Source of the DNA: Hoeflea sp.
Lineage (GTDB): Bacteria > Pseudomonadota > Alphaproteobacteria > Rhizobiales > Rhizobiaceae
DNA length: 64,000 nucleotides
Assembly (NCBI RefSeq): GCF_030682515.1
Contig: NZ_JAUXOD010000122.1
Span: 1-64,000, forward strand
Direction of reading: 5' to 3'
In this document: piece by piece, positions 1-8,876 of the stretch
Numbering within the stretch: the first letter of the stretch is position 1
Layout of the letters: each line of letters starts with the position of its first letter
Program-made: the position numbers and the translations under genes
Notes under the pieces: generated by a model
Databases searched by the model: none
Told to the model about the DNA's origin: nothing
The model's input: only the letters and a program-made list of their open reading frames with translations

Positions 1-1
1 C

Positions 2-544
2 GGCAACGTCATCGGCTCCAGCGGCTCGGTGATTCCGCTCTTCAAGGAGCAGATCCGCAGCGGCGGCCCGATCACCCTGACTCATGCCGAGACCACGCGC
101 TATTTCATGTCCATCGAGGAAGCCGCCCAACTGGTCATTCAGGCCGGAAGCCTGGCCCGCTTCAATGATGAGACAGGCAGGTTCCCGGGACGGATTTTCC
201 TTCTCGACATGGGCAAGCCGGTGCGGATCAGGGATCTGGCGGTCAAGATGGTGCGGTTGTCGAACCTGACGCTGTGCGGCGAAGCCAACCCGAATGGCGA
301 CATCGCCATCCGGGAGATCGGATTGCGCCCGGGCGAGAAAATGCACGAGGAGCTGTATTTCTCGGTCGAGGCGGCTTCGCCCACGTCCCACAAGAAGATC
401 TCGGTGGCGGCGGAATCCGCGCCCGCGGGCCTGGACCTCGACCAGATGCACCAGGAACTCGAACATTTGATAAAAGCCGAGGATCGCGACGCCCTTGTCG
501 CGTTCTTGCACCGCGTGGCGGGCATGGGGGCCGAGGCCGAGTAA
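2..544 (+). CDS. Polysaccharide biosynthesis protein, CapD/FlaA1-type nucleoside-diphosphate-sugar epimerase/dehydratase, C-terminal part (truncated by window start)
   Basis: Frame stays open to base 2 (GNVIGSSGSVIPLFKEQI); motifs GPITLTHAETTRYFMSIEEAAQLV, LDMGKPVRIRDLAVKMVRLS, GLRPGEKMHEELY. Confidence 0.88.
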   Translation, partial: GNVIGSSGSVIPLFKEQIRSGGPITLTHAETTRYFMSIEEAAQLVIQAGSLARFNDETGRFPGRIFLLDMGKPVRIRDLAVKMVRLSNLTLCGEANPNGDIAIREIGLRPGEKMHEELYFSVEAASPTSHKKISVAAESAPAGLDLDQMHQELEHLIKAEDRDALVAFLHRVAGMGAEAE

Positions 545-588
545 GGCCGGGCTGGCACGGCGCCAGATCCGGTTGACGGCGGACGGGC

Positions 589-1941
589 CTACTGCGTTGC
601 CCAGCCCTGGCCGGTGGCCACTTGAAGGCTGATCCAGGTGGTGGCGAGCGACTGCACCGATTGCGCCAGCGACAGCCGGGCGGCGGCGCGGGAGCGTTCC
701 GCATCCAAGAGCGTGAGCAGCGTCGTGGTGCCGCCCGAATAGGTGAGCTGCGACAGCTCGACCGCGCGGGCATAGGACTGGGCCGCCGCTCTCTGGCTGA
801 CAAGCGCGCGCTGGGTGCGCTGCGCGGTGCCGAGTGCGGACTGGGTCTCCTCGACCGCCGCCAGGATGCGCGCGCGCCAGGCGAGCTCCGCCTGCCGCGC
901 CCGGCTGATCGCCTGGTCGCGATCGGCGCGAAGCTTGGGCTGGCTGAGAACCGGCAGCACCAGGGTCGGCCCGAACGACCAGCTGTTGGCCGACGAGGCG
1001 GTGATGTCTCCGGACAGGGTGATCGACGGATAGAGCTGCGCTTCGGCCACGCCAATGGCGGCCACCGCGGCCGCGAGCTCGCGTTCGGCTGCGCGGATGT
1101 CGGGCCGGTTGCGCAGCAGGTCCGCCGGCACCCCTGCCGCCAGGCCGGCTTTCGGCCGGGGCTGCGCCGCGCCCTTCTGCAGCGCCGCGCGCAACGGACC
1201 CGCCGGCTCGGCCAGCAGCGTGGCGATGGCATAGACCGCCGAATCGAAGCCGCTTTCAAGCGCGGGCAGCGAGGCGCGCGCCTCTTCCAGCAGGGCCCGC
1301 GCCTGGACGCGGTCGAGCTCGGTGGCTGTGCCGGCGTCCTCCTGGGCGCGCACAAGCTCGAACGTCCGCTCGCGGGTGGCGATGGTCTGCCGCGTCAGCT
1401 CCAGCGTCTCCTGGAAGTAGCGGGCGTCGACATAGGCGCCGGTGAGGCTCGCCAGAAACGCCAGGCGCGCCGTGCCGATGTCGTAGTCCGCACTCTCGGC
1501 CTGGGCCCGGGCCCGCTCGACGGCCCGGCGCTGGCCGCCGAACAGGTCGAGCACGAGGGAGGCATTGAAGACGGCGCTGCTGGTCGTGACGGTGGGGGAG
1601 GCGGACCCGCCGGAGCGGACCGAGGCTCCGCTCAGATTGCCGCTGACGGTGCCGGCGCCGGTGGAGCGAAGCCCGGCGCGCGCCTCCTCGACGCGTTCGA
1701 TCGCGGTCTGGATGCTGAGATTCTGCGCCAGACCGCGCTCGACCAGAGCATCAAGCTGCGGCGCGCCCAGGCCCTGCCACCATTTGACCAGGGAAACATC
1801 GCCCGCGGAGGCCGTGCCGCCGTCGACATAGCTCGCGGGCGTGGCCGCATCGAGCCCCTTGTAGTCGGGACCAACGGACGCGCAGGCGCACAGGCTGAGC
1901 AGGCTGGCGGTGAGGATGGAGGTGCGGGGAAAAGGGATCAT
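589..1941 (-). CDS. RND efflux outer membrane lipoprotein (NodT/OprM family)
   Basis: Lipobox LSLCACASVGPDY; two OEP repeats; PADLLRNRPDIRAAERELAAAVAAIGVAEAQLYPSITLSG. Confidence 0.92.
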   Translation of the reverse strand: MIPFPRTSILTASLLSLCACASVGPDYKGLDAATPASYVDGGTASAGDVSLVKWWQGLGAPQLDALVERGLAQNLSIQTAIERVEEARAGLRSTGAGTVSGNLSGASVRSGGSASPTVTTSSAVFNASLVLDLFGGQRRAVERARAQAESADYDIGTARLAFLASLTGAYVDARYFQETLELTRQTIATRERTFELVRAQEDAGTATELDRVQARALLEEARASLPALESGFDSAVYAIATLLAEPAGPLRAALQKGAAQPRPKAGLAAGVPADLLRNRPDIRAAERELAAAVAAIGVAEAQLYPSITLSGDITASSANSWSFGPTLVLPVLSQPKLRADRDQAISRARQAELAWRARILAAVEETQSALGTAQRTQRALVSQRAAAQSYARAVELSQLTYSGGTTTLLTLLDAERSRAAARLSLAQSVQSLATTWISLQVATGQGWATQ

Positions 1942-2051
1942 GAAGGGCGGTCTCGCTGGTCAGAACTGGGAGCAGTCTCTGGTGGTGCGAACCTGACAGA
2001 TGGTATCATCCGTTTGGGGCAGACCACGAGGGCATGTCAGGGTCTGTCTCA

Positions 2052-2076
2052 TTGCACGAAAATGCATAGTGTGCAA
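2052..2076. promoter_or_regulatory. Inverted repeat TTGCAC-N13-GTGCAA upstream of TetR gene (candidate operator)
   Basis: Perfect 6-bp arms in the divergent intergenic region between the OMF and TetR genes. Confidence 0.5.
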
Positions 2077-2113
2077 TATTTGCATTGTGGGAAAATTGAC
2101 GGCTGGAGGAATC

Positions 2114-2695
2114 ATGGAGACTGCTTTGCGAGAGCGACGGCGGGTACAGACAGCCCGGGAGATCCATGTTGCTGCGATGGAGCTCTGCCAGGAACTGGGG
2201 CTGGAAGCGGTGACGACCGAGGCCATCTCCAGCCGTGCCGGCATCAGCCTGCGCACCTTCTTCAACTATTTCCCCAACAAGGAGGCGGCGATTGTCAATC
2301 GTCCGCCCGAGTTCCCCCGGGAAGCGGTGCGAGTGTTCACCGAGGGCGGCGGCACCTTGCTCGAGGACATGCGCGGGCTGCTGATTGCCCAATTCATCCA
2401 GATCGATGCCAACAGGAAGTTGGGGCGTCTGTTCCAGGCGCTGCTGCGGGACAATCCCGGCCTGCAGAGCGCCCATGAAGCCTCCATGCGCGGCTTGATC
2501 GCCGAACTCAAGGCCATTCTGGCCACACGACTCGATCCCGACACCGACCACCTGGCGGATATCCTGGCCGTCGTGGTCGTGTGTGCGATCAAGAAGGGTC
2601 TTGAGTCCTGGATCCTTGATGAGGACAGGTCGTTGTCCGAGAGCATCGACGAGATCCTGGCCGACCTCAAGCAGCTTGGACTGGTGTTGCGCTGA
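2114..2695 (+). CDS. TetR/AcrR family transcriptional regulator
   Basis: N-terminal HTH ...AMELCQELGLEAVTTEAISSRAGISLRTFFNYFPNKEAAI; ATG at 2114 preferred over the upstream 2000 start. Confidence 0.9.
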   Translation: METALRERRRVQTAREIHVAAMELCQELGLEAVTTEAISSRAGISLRTFFNYFPNKEAAIVNRPPEFPREAVRVFTEGGGTLLEDMRGLLIAQFIQIDANRKLGRLFQALLRDNPGLQSAHEASMRGLIAELKAILATRLDPDTDHLADILAVVVVCAIKKGLESWILDEDRSLSESIDEILADLKQLGLVLR

Positions 2696-2707
2696 CCGGA
2701 CCCGGGC

Positions 2708-3667
2708 TCAGCTGTAGATGCGGTCATCCACCGGCGTGCGGGCGATCAGGCCGGTCAGGCCCGAAAGCATGGCCGCCTCGGCGCGGTTCTGCTTGGCGTG
2801 CGGGTTCCAGACCACGTGCACGTCGATCGCCGGCGGCGCCTTATAGGGCGGCAGCCGCCACAGACGGCCGCGCTCCACATCCTCGCGCACCACATGCAGG
2901 GGCAGGGGGCCGATCCCGAGGCCGGCGATGATCATGCGCCGCACCTCCTCGAGATTGGGCGAGGTGCCGACAATGCGGGCGTCGAGCTGGGCCTCGGCGC
3001 GCATCTTGGCGACGGGACGGAGGGCATCGTCCATCTGGTCCGTGACGAAGCTCACCGAGGACTGGCCGGCGAGATCGGCCATGGTGACGCCTTCGCGGCC
3101 GAAAAGCGGATGGGTCGGGCCGCAGAACAGGCCGAAATACTCGCGAAACAGCTGCCGGTATTCGAGCGCCGGACTGCAGTCCATCACCAGGCAGATGGCG
3201 AGCGAGGCGCGGCGCGCCGCAACCGCCGTCAGCGCCCCCCGGCTGGCCATCACCTCGATCGACAGCGTCGCGCGGGGGTGATCGGTATGGAACTTGGTCA
3301 GTGTCGCATCCAGGAGGGGGCTCACCACATGGCTGGCGATCACGATGCGGACATGGCCGCTGACCTCGTCCTCGACATCGCGGATCACCGTTCCCAGACG
3401 CAGGATGGCGCCATGGATGTCGATCACCTCGTCATACAGGAGCCGCCCGGCAGCAGTGAGTTCGAACTTTCCGGGCTTGCGGTTGATCAGCCGCTTGCCG
3501 AGCCGGTCCTCGAGCCGCTTCAGCGCGCTTGAAACGGTCGGCTGCTTCAGGCTCAGCCGTTCGGCGGCTTCCGTGACGGATCGGGAATCGGCCAGCACAA
3601 GGAACGTGCGCAGCAGATTCCAGTCGAGGTCGCGGGCCAGTCGTTCGGGCGGCGTGAGGCTGATCAT
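2708..3667 (-). CDS. LysR family transcriptional regulator
   Basis: NLLRTFLVLADSRSVTEAAERLSLKQPTVSSALKRLEDRLGKRLINR; divergent from ABC operon. Confidence 0.92.
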   Translation of the reverse strand: MISLTPPERLARDLDWNLLRTFLVLADSRSVTEAAERLSLKQPTVSSALKRLEDRLGKRLINRKPGKFELTAAGRLLYDEVIDIHGAILRLGTVIRDVEDEVSGHVRIVIASHVVSPLLDATLTKFHTDHPRATLSIEVMASRGALTAVAARRASLAICLVMDCSPALEYRQLFREYFGLFCGPTHPLFGREGVTMADLAGQSSVSFVTDQMDDALRPVAKMRAEAQLDARIVGTSPNLEEVRRMIIAGLGIGPLPLHVVREDVERGRLWRLPPYKAPPAIDVHVVWNPHAKQNRAEAAMLSGLTGLIARTPVDDRIYS

Positions 3668-3673
3668 TTCATT

Positions 3674-3718
3674 ATTGATATCATCAATGGCCGGAATATC
3701 AATTATCTATTTGATCAA
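3674..3718. promoter_or_regulatory. Candidate LysR operator region with repeated ATTGAT/ATCAAT half-sites
   Basis: ATTGAT-ATC-ATCAAT at 3674-3688, then ATCAATTATCTATTTGATCAA up to 3718, between divergent LysR and ABC genes. Confidence 0.45.
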
Positions 3719-3775
3719 TACGCTCTGAGCCAACATCATGGTCGCAACAAGAAGACGCCGGGGAGCGTTCTGACC

Positions 3776-4642
3776 ATGAGCATTGAACAACGCGAGGCGC
3801 GGCAGCCGTGGATCCTGCTGACGCCGGCTCTGACGGCCGTCACCTTGCTGCTGATCGTGCCGCTGATGTTCATCGTCGTCTATTCCTTCTGGCTCAAGAG
3901 TGCCGTGGGCGCCGACACGCCGGGCTTCTTTCTCGACAACTGGCAGGAAGCCCTGACCGACCGCTTCTATCGCGACATCCTGCTCAACACGCTCAAGATT
4001 TCCGCCATCACCACCATCGCCTGCGCGGCTCTCGGCTATCCGGCGGCCTATTTCATCGCCCGCTCGAAGGGCAACAAGGTGGTGCTGCTGGTGCTGCTGA
4101 TGCTGCCGTTCTGGATCAGCTACATCATCCGGACGATGAGCTGGATCAACATCCTGGGCGTCTCCGGCGCGCTCAATTCGGCTTTGATGTGGATCGGGAT
4201 CATCAATCAACCGATCCAGATGCTCTACAACGAAACCACGGTGATCCTGGGGCTCGTCCATTTCCTGCTGCCGTTCATGGTGCTCAACATCTTCGTGAGC
4301 CTCGACGGCATCGACACCAATCTCGAGGATGCAGCCTCCTCGCTCGGCGCCACGCGCTGGCAGGGCTTCCTGCAGGTCACGCTGCCGCTGTCTCTGCCGG
4401 GCCTGGCCGCGGGCGGGCTGCTCTGCTTCGTGCTGTCGGCCGGCACCTACATCACCCCGGTGATCCTCGGGGGCCCGCGTGACGCCATGTTCGCCAACCT
4501 CGTCTACGAGGCGATAATAGGGCAGCTCGACTGGCCGCTGGGCTCGGCGCTGTCGCTGCTGCTGCTCATGGTGCTGGGCGTGCTGGTGCTGATCTACAAC
4601 CGCTATCTCGGCATGGCGCAGCTGGCGAAGGGGCTTGGCTGA
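3776..4642 (+). CDS. Polyamine-type ABC transporter permease (PotB-like)
   Basis: EAA motif EDAASSLGATRWQGFLQVTLPLSLPGLAAG; multiple TM segments; YSFWLKS N-terminus. Confidence 0.9.
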   Translation: MSIEQREARQPWILLTPALTAVTLLLIVPLMFIVVYSFWLKSAVGADTPGFFLDNWQEALTDRFYRDILLNTLKISAITTIACAALGYPAAYFIARSKGNKVVLLVLLMLPFWISYIIRTMSWINILGVSGALNSALMWIGIINQPIQMLYNETTVILGLVHFLLPFMVLNIFVSLDGIDTNLEDAASSLGATRWQGFLQVTLPLSLPGLAAGGLLCFVLSAGTYITPVILGGPRDAMFANLVYEAIIGQLDWPLGSALSLLLLMVLGVLVLIYNRYLGMAQLAKGLG

Positions 4643-5427
4643 TGGGCTGGCGTCTGATCCGCATCTACACGATCCTGGTCTATCTCTTCATGTTCCTGCC
4701 GATCGCGGTGGTGGTGCTGCTGTCGTTCAACGCCAACCAGTTCGGCAGCTTCCCGATGACCGGCCTGTCGACCCGCTGGTTCGAGGTCCTGTGGAACAAC
4801 GACGCCATCATGCGCGCGTTCCGCACCTCGATCGTGCTCGGGCTGATGACGGCGGCGATCTCGACCGTTCTGGGCGTGCTCGCGAGTCTCGCCCTGGTGC
4901 GCTACCGGATTCCGGGCCGCAACCTGATCACCACGCTCTTGATCGCGCCGATCCTGGTGCCCGAAGTGGTGCTCGCCGTGTCGCTGCTGCTGTTTTTGAA
5001 TTTCCTCAATTTCGGCAAGAGCTTCACCCTGCTTCTGGCCGGCCATGTGATCTTCACGCTGCCCTTCGTCATCCTTGTGGTGCAGGCGCGGCTGGTCAGC
5101 ATCAAGCGCGACGTCGAGGAGGCGGCGCTGAGTCTCGGCGCTTCGCCGAGGCAGACCTTCTTCGCGATCACGCTGCCGCTGTTGATGCCGGCAGTGGCCG
5201 CGGGCGGCCTGTTCGCCTTCACCATCAGCTTCGACGACATCACCGGAACCCTGTTCTGGAAGCCGGGCGGGATCGAGACCGTGCCGACCCAGATCTTCTC
5301 GATGCTGCGCAATTCGATCTCGCCCGAAATCAACGCGCTCGGCACGGTCATGATCGTGCTGACGGTCGGGCTGCCGCTGATCGGCGCGGCGATCGCCCGG
5401 AAACTTGCAACAAGAAGCGGTCTGTAG
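4642..5427 (+). CDS. Polyamine-type ABC transporter permease (PotC-like)
   Basis: EEAALSLGASPRQTFFAITLPLLMPAVAAGGLFAFTISFDDI; start overlaps previous stop. Confidence 0.9.
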   Translation: MGWRLIRIYTILVYLFMFLPIAVVVLLSFNANQFGSFPMTGLSTRWFEVLWNNDAIMRAFRTSIVLGLMTAAISTVLGVLASLALVRYRIPGRNLITTLLIAPILVPEVVLAVSLLLFLNFLNFGKSFTLLLAGHVIFTLPFVILVVQARLVSIKRDVEEAALSLGASPRQTFFAITLPLLMPAVAAGGLFAFTISFDDITGTLFWKPGGIETVPTQIFSMLRNSISPEINALGTVMIVLTVGLPLIGAAIARKLATRSGL

Positions 5428-5463
5428 CCGCCGGATCACCCTAACCAGAGACGGAGAACGAAT

Positions 5464-6609
5464 ATGGACGACACACAACGGTATGAACGGCTGCGCGAGC
5501 GGTTCCAGAACGGCGACATCAGCCGCCGCAATTTCTTTGGCCTTCTCGGCGCCGCGGGCGCGGCCTACGGCCTGCAGATGCCCTTCGCCCGCCAGGCCTT
5601 CGCCCAGAGCGACGTTTCCCAGGTCCGCTTCGACGGCTGGGGCGGCGTCGTCTCCGAAGCCTTCCGCAAATTCGCCTTCGATCCCTATACCGAAGCCACC
5701 GGCATCACCGTCATCGACGGCACCTTCCCCGGCGGCGACGAATACCTGGCGCTGGTGCGCGCCAGCCAGCCCGGCGAATACAACATCGCCCATTTGTCAG
5801 GCGTATTCGACTATGCCCGCTACCACAGCTTCGAACTGAACAGCGAGTTGAACCTCGCCAACATCCCCAACATGGCCAATGTCATGCCGGCGCTGATGAA
5901 CGCGTTCAAGTCGATCACCCCCGACAGCTTGAGCGCCGCCCCCTACAACTACGGCACCACCGGCCTTGCCTACAATCGCAAGCACATCAGTGACGAGGAG
6001 ATGAAGGAAAAGGGCGCCAAAATCCTCATCGACGAGACCTACAAGGGCAAGATCGGCGGCTGGAGCGACTGGCGCACCCGCATGTGGTATGCGGCGTTGC
6101 AGACGGGCCAGGATCCGAACGACATCCAGGATCTCGACGCCGCCTGGGACGCCGTGCGCAAGCACCGCGACGTCGCGCTCAAATACTGGGCTTCGGGCGC
6201 CGAGCTGATGAGCCTGATGGCCGAGGAGGAGATCTACGTCACCGAAGGCTGGTCCGGCCGCATCCATGCGCTGCAGGAACAGGGCCACGACATCGGCTAC
6301 TACGACCCGCCCAAGAGCTTCGGCTGGCAGGAATGCCTGTTCGTCATCAAGGGCAGCCCGATGGCGGCCTGTGAGGAGCTGATCAACTTCATGCTCGACA
6401 AGGACACCTCGATCGCGGTGGCCGAAGGCCAGAGCTATCCGCCGGCGCTCGACCCGACCAAGGTCGATCTCGGCGAGAAGATCCCAAAGCTTCCGGCCTT
6501 TGACGCCACCGGCACGCTTTCGGGCCTGACTTTTGCCAATCCGGCCTACTGGAACGGCAACGAGGCCGAATGGTCGAAGGAATTCGGCCGCGTCCAGCGC
6601 GGCTACTAG
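5464..6609 (+). CDS. Polyamine-type ABC transporter substrate-binding protein (PotD/PotF-like)
   Basis: Tat-like SRRNFFGLLGAAGAAYGLQMPFARQAFA leader; YNYGTTGLAYN and VTEGWSGRIHALQ segments; between permease and ATPase genes. Confidence 0.88.
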   Translation: MDDTQRYERLRERFQNGDISRRNFFGLLGAAGAAYGLQMPFARQAFAQSDVSQVRFDGWGGVVSEAFRKFAFDPYTEATGITVIDGTFPGGDEYLALVRASQPGEYNIAHLSGVFDYARYHSFELNSELNLANIPNMANVMPALMNAFKSITPDSLSAAPYNYGTTGLAYNRKHISDEEMKEKGAKILIDETYKGKIGGWSDWRTRMWYAALQTGQDPNDIQDLDAAWDAVRKHRDVALKYWASGAELMSLMAEEEIYVTEGWSGRIHALQEQGHDIGYYDPPKSFGWQECLFVIKGSPMAACEELINFMLDKDTSIAVAEGQSYPPALDPTKVDLGEKIPKLPAFDATGTLSGLTFANPAYWNGNEAEWSKEFGRVQRGY

Positions 6610-6617
6610 GCCAGCTT

Positions 6618-6651
6618 CCGGCCCCGTCAGGTTGATGGGGCCGGCTTTTTT
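6618..6651 (+). terminator. Intrinsic-terminator-like hairpin between substrate-binding protein and ATPase genes
   Basis: ccggcccc-gtcaggttgat-ggggccgg followed by cttttttta. Confidence 0.7.
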
Positions 6652-6673
6652 ACCAAACCGGAGGCAGGATGCC

Positions 6674-7762
6674 GTGAGCGCAGTTTCCCTGAGCCAGATC
6701 GTCAAGCGGTTCGGCGACTACACCGCCGTGCACCAGATGTCGCTGGAGATCGAGGAGGGCAGTTTCGTCACGCTTCTGGGGCCTTCCGGCTGCGGCAAGA
6801 CGACGACCTTGCGCATGATCGCGGGCCTGCTCGATCCCACCCAGGGCGACATCACCATCAAGGGCAGGCGGGTCAATGACGTGCCGATCCACAAGCGCAA
6901 TCTGGGCCTGGTGTTCCAGAACTACGCGCTGTTTCCCCACAAGACGGTGGCCGAGAACGTGGCCTTCGGCCTGAACTACCGCGACGTCGCCAAGGATGAG
7001 GTCAAGCGCAGGGTGGCCGCTGCACTCGAGCTGGTGCAACTGCCCGAACTCGGCGCGCGGTACCCCAAGGAGCTTTCGGGTGGCCAGCAGCAGCGCATCG
7101 CGCTCGCCCGCGCCATCGTCATCGAGCCCGACGTGCTGTTGCTCGACGAACCGCTGTCGGCGCTCGACGCCAATCTGCGCGAGGACATGCGCGTCGAATT
7201 GAAGCGCATCCAGCAGAGCATCGGCGTGACCACGGTCTTCGTCACCCACGACCAGACCGAGGCGCTGGCGATGTCGGACCAGATCATCGTCATGTCGGAA
7301 GGCCGGGTCGAACAGGTCGGCGCGCCCGAGGATGTCTACAACACGCCCGCCACGGAATTCGTGGCCAGGTTCCTCGGCGCCTCGAACCTCTTGGATGCAA
7401 GATGCACCGAGAGTGCGCCGGGTCGCGTCCTGCTCGATCTGCCGGGTTTTCCGCGGATCGACATCCCCAAGGAACGCGCCCCCAGGGTCTCGGGACCCGG
7501 TCCCGTTCGTCTCGTGATCCGCGCGGAGAAACTTCATCTGAAAGCCCCGGGCTCCCCTGCGGAAGGCATGCTGAGCGTCGATGCGGTCGTCGGCAATGTC
7601 GACTACCAGGGCCAGTCCGCGCGCTATTTCGTCCGCGTCGGCGATCACCAGATGCAGGCCGTCAACATGATCGAGGACCACCCCTTTGCCGAAGGCGAAA
7701 GGGTGACCCTCCAGTTCCGCGCCAAGGACTGCGCCGCCCTGCCGGTGGAGAGCCGTCCGTGA
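6674..7762 (+). CDS. Polyamine-type ABC transporter ATP-binding protein (PotA-like)
   Basis: Walker A GPSGCGKTTTLRMIAG, signature LSGGQQQRIALARA, Walker B LLLDEPLSALD, C-terminal TOBE; likely GTG start at 6674. Confidence 0.9.
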   Translation: MSAVSLSQIVKRFGDYTAVHQMSLEIEEGSFVTLLGPSGCGKTTTLRMIAGLLDPTQGDITIKGRRVNDVPIHKRNLGLVFQNYALFPHKTVAENVAFGLNYRDVAKDEVKRRVAAALELVQLPELGARYPKELSGGQQQRIALARAIVIEPDVLLLDEPLSALDANLREDMRVELKRIQQSIGVTTVFVTHDQTEALAMSDQIIVMSEGRVEQVGAPEDVYNTPATEFVARFLGASNLLDARCTESAPGRVLLDLPGFPRIDIPKERAPRVSGPGPVRLVIRAEKLHLKAPGSPAEGMLSVDAVVGNVDYQGQSARYFVRVGDHQMQAVNMIEDHPFAEGERVTLQFRAKDCAALPVESRP

Positions 7763-7853
7763 CATTTCAGATTGATCTGCCCGGCCACGCCCGCGTCCGG
7801 CGGCCGGTGAGCGCTGCGGCCAGCCTTGTGACAAGGGTATGGGGAGAGGCGGC

Positions 7854-8876
7854 ATGAAGGCGGTGTTCGACGCGCGCCAGCGAGCCCATGACCCCAAGCA
7901 CTTCATCGCCACCGGGCGGCTCAAGGCCAATCCGGAGCAGCCGCAGCGCATCGAGGAACTGAGCCGCGGCGCCCGTGCAGCCGCGTGCGACTTCATCGCG
8001 CCAACCGACCACGGCGCCGGTCCGATCGCGGAGATCCATTCGCCCGAATACCTCACCTTCCTCGAGACCATTCATGGCCGCTGGGTGAGCGCCGAGGGGG
8101 CCTCCGACGAGGTGATCCCCAACATCCATCCCGACCGGCGCACCGCGAGCTATCCGAGTTCGGACGCCGGCCAGGCGGGCTTCCACCAGGCCGACACCTC
8201 GTGCCCGATCGCCGCCGGTACCTGGCAATCGGCCTACTGGTCGGCACAATCGGCCTTGAGCGCCGTGGACAGGGTGCTGGACGGGGACCGCACGGTCTAC
8301 GCTCTGTGCCGCCCGCCGGGCCACCATGCCTTCGGCGATCTGGCCGGAGGATTCTGCTTTCTCAACAATGCGGCGATTGCCGCCCAAGCCCTGCTGCGCG
8401 CCGGCCGCCGCCCGGCCATCCTCGATGTCGACGTGCATCACGGCAACGGCACGCAGGGCATTTTCTACGAGCGCCGCGATGTGCTGACCGTCTCCATCCA
8501 TGCCGACCCGGCGCGGTTCTATCCGTTCTTCTGGGGCCATGCCGCCGAGCGCGGCGAGGACGAGGGACGGGGCTACAATTTCAACCTGCCGCTGCCGCGC
8601 GGCACCGGTGACGCGGACTATCTGGTAGCGCTCGACGCCGCGCTCGCCCGGATCCGCGCCTTCGGCGCCGACGTGCTGGTGCTGGCGCTCGGGCTCGACG
8701 CCCATGAGAACGATCCGTTCCATGGCTTCAGGGTGACGACGCCGGGCTTCGCGCGGATCGCGGCCAGGATCGCAGGGCTGGACCTTCCCGCTGTCATCGT
8801 GCAGGAAGGCGGCTATCTGTCGGCGGATCTCGGCGACAATCTGACGAGTTTTCTCAAAGGTTATGAGGCGGGATGA
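7854..8876 (+). CDS. Histone deacetylase family protein, acetylpolyamine amidohydrolase-like
   Basis: CRPPGHHAFGDLAGGFCFLNNAAIAA; LDVDVHHGNGTQGIFY; LALGLDAHENDP; ATG at 7854. Confidence 0.88.
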   Translation: MKAVFDARQRAHDPKHFIATGRLKANPEQPQRIEELSRGARAAACDFIAPTDHGAGPIAEIHSPEYLTFLETIHGRWVSAEGASDEVIPNIHPDRRTASYPSSDAGQAGFHQADTSCPIAAGTWQSAYWSAQSALSAVDRVLDGDRTVYALCRPPGHHAFGDLAGGFCFLNNAAIAAQALLRAGRRPAILDVDVHHGNGTQGIFYERRDVLTVSIHADPARFYPFFWGHAAERGEDEGRGYNFNLPLPRGTGDADYLVALDAALARIRAFGADVLVLALGLDAHENDPFHGFRVTTPGFARIAARIAGLDLPAVIVQEGGYLSADLGDNLTSFLKGYEAG

